Below, piece after piece: positions 6,061-7,305 of a stretch of DNA of 7,305 nt. The position numbers and the translations under genes were made by a program. The first letter of the stretch is position 1; each line of letters begins with the position of its first letter. The stretch covers positions 1-7,305 of the forward strand of contig DAIOGN010000144.1 in assembly GCA_036745245.1 (NCBI GenBank). The letters are read 5' to 3'. A model generated the notes under the pieces. The model saw only the letters and a list, made by a program, of their open reading frames with translations. It had not been told where the DNA came from and searched no databases. The stretch comes from DAIOGN01 sp036745245 (GTDB taxonomy: Bacteria > Zixibacteria > MSB-5A5 > JAUVRN01).

Positions 6061-7305
6061 ATGACCCAGATCCGACGCCTCGGCAGCCAGGCCGCCATCT
6101 ACGGCCTGGGGTATGGCTTCACGAGGCTTCTGGGATTCGCGCTTCTGCCTTTGTACACCCGGTATCTTACGCCCGCCGAATACGGCATGCTTGCGCTCCT
6201 CACGGTCACGGGCCAGGTGGCGGCCATCCTGTCTCAGGTGGGCATGGGCTCGGCCATGTTTCGAGAAGTGATCTACGAGGAAACGGACCGCCGCACGGTG
6301 GAGAGCACCGTCGTGCTGTTCCTCGCGGGTGTGTCGGCCCTCGTGTTCCTTCTGGCGTGGTGGGCGTCGCCGTGGTTTTCCGTGACCTTCTTTGATGTAC
6401 ACGACTACACGTGGCTTCTGCGCCTCACCTTTCTCGGTGCCGCTGCGAGTTTCCTCGAGTCGGTGCTGCTCGCGCGCCTTCGCATTGAGCAACGGCCCGT
6501 CATGTACGCCACTCTGGCGGTGATGCGCTTCGTGGTGGGTGCGGGCGTGACCGTGTGGTTTCTGGTGGGGCTTGAGCGCGGCCTGTTGGGTCTGATCGAG
6601 TCCACGACCCTGGTAGCAATTCTGTTCGCCTTCGTGTACCTGGCGGTGCTGTGGCGCGACCTCACGCTAACGTTTTCTCTGCCCGTGTTGAAGCGGCTCA
6701 TGCGCTTTGGTGCGCCGGGTCTGCCCGCCAATGCGGCCGCGATGGTGACGTCGTCGTCGGATCGCTACTTCCTCCAGCACTATGCCGGCGCGGCACAGGT
6801 GGGGCTGTATTCGCTCGGCTACACCGTGGGCCAGGTGATGGCCTTCTTCGTCAATGCGATCCAGCTCGCGTGGCCCGCACAGATGTTTGAAATCGCGAAG
6901 AAGCCCGATGCGGAAGCCACGCTCGCGCGGCTGCTCACCGTGTACACCGCCGTCATGGCGACTCTGGCGCTCGCCATCACGCTGGGCGCCCGGGAGATCG
7001 TGCGCCTCATGACCACGGCGGAGTATTACGAGTCCGCGAGCATCGTCCCCTGGGTCGCTGCCGCGTACGTGTTCCTGGGCGTCAGCCACATCGTCAACAG
7101 CGGTCTGGCCGTGCGCGACAAGATGCACTTCGCAGGTCTGGTCTCCGTGCTCGCGGCTGGGCTCAACCTGGCCCTCAATTGGTGGCTGGTGCCAGCGCAC
7201 GGTTCGGCGGGCGCCGCCTGGGCCGCGCTGGCGTCGTATGCGGCCCTGGCCCTTCTGCTAGGCTTTGCGAACCAGCGAGCGTGGAGAATCCGCTACGAAT
7301 ACGGG
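6061..7305 (+). CDS. Wzx-type polysaccharide/oligosaccharide flippase (cut by window edge)
   Basis: An open frame of 415 residues without stop to the right edge, encoding a very hydrophobic inner-membrane protein of the MOP/MATE-like superfamily. Such proteins move lipid-linked sugar units across the inner membrane for O-antigen, capsule or exopolysaccharide assembly. The first helix, about residues 11-36, ends in the family-typical LPLYTRYLTPAEYG (residues 29-42). The second half starts with FGAPGLPANAA (216-226), SSSDRYFL (231-238) and VGLYSLGYTVG (247-257), the usual internal-repeat landmarks of this family. I count about 12 membrane segments; the family has 12-14, so perhaps only the C-terminus is missing. 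The ATG at 6061 gives the normal N-terminus, with no stop between it and the motifs; no good ribosome site precedes it. The sugar substrate cannot be read from sequence. Two long frames on the opposite strand here are shadows. Confidence 0.92.
   Translation, partial: MTQIRRLGSQAAIYGLGYGFTRLLGFALLPLYTRYLTPAEYGMLALLTVTGQVAAILSQVGMGSAMFREVIYEETDRRTVESTVVLFLAGVSALVFLLAWWASPWFSVTFFDVHDYTWLLRLTFLGAAASFLESVLLARLRIEQRPVMYATLAVMRFVVGAGVTVWFLVGLERGLLGLIESTTLVAILFAFVYLAVLWRDLTLTFSLPVLKRLMRFGAPGLPANAAAMVTSSSDRYFLQHYAGAAQVGLYSLGYTVGQVMAFFVNAIQLAWPAQMFEIAKKPDAEATLARLLTVYTAVMATLALAITLGAREIVRLMTTAEYYESASIVPWVAAAYVFLGVSHIVNSGLAVRDKMHFAGLVSVLAAGLNLALNWWLVPAHGSAGAAWAALASYAALALLLGFANQRAWRIRYEYG

Noticed and set aside
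6667..7200. Minus-strand frame of 177 codons opposite the flippase
   Set aside because: His/Arg-rich antisense translation; the plus frame is open for 415 codons with membrane helices and family motifs.

Overview
The window looks like chromosomal DNA from a GC-rich, Gram-negative-type (diderm) bacterium. It carries a lipoprotein with a clear lipobox, an O-antigen/polysaccharide flippase, and a glutamate (C5) pathway for tetrapyrrole synthesis. Strong G/C preference at third codon positions, one GTG start and a tRNA gene without an encoded CCA end fit this. I cannot name the phylum with confidence; the HemC-HemD fusion and the LVIVD-type beta-propeller lipoprotein would be at home in several little-cultured groups. 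A run of Ns at 878-893 shows that this is a draft or metagenomic scaffold.

Left part (1-4208, minus strand): one compact haem/tetrapyrrole operon read from right to left, hemA -> hemCD (fusion) -> hemB -> hemL. Every junction overlaps: 7 bp (hemA/hemCD), 4 bp (hemCD/hemB) and 10 bp (hemB/hemL). Together the genes take glutamyl-tRNA to uroporphyrinogen III: HemA makes glutamate-1-semialdehyde, HemL converts it to 5-aminolevulinate, HemB joins two of these into porphobilinogen, and the HemC and HemD halves of the fusion polymerise and cyclise four porphobilinogens. hemL runs off the left edge. hemB is interrupted only by the N run, whose length is wrong and creates a false frameshift.

Middle (4209-4541): a divergent intergenic region with visibly lower GC. 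It holds a good candidate promoter for the hem operon, a weaker one for the rightward gene, a stem-loop, and long opposed open frames that are probably not genes.

Right part (4542-7305, plus strand): a predicted outer-membrane lipoprotein with an Ig-like domain followed by a probable seven-bladed propeller, then a textbook intrinsic terminator, then a tRNA-Lys(CTT) gene with its own promoter, then a Wzx-type polysaccharide flippase cut by the right edge. The flippase may be the first gene of a surface-polysaccharide locus beyond the window.

I see no CRISPR array, insertion sequence, toxin-antitoxin pair or obvious new defence system. Most of the window is ordinary housekeeping DNA. The points most worth a second look are the lipoprotein, the divergent intergenic region and the mis-sized gap in hemB.
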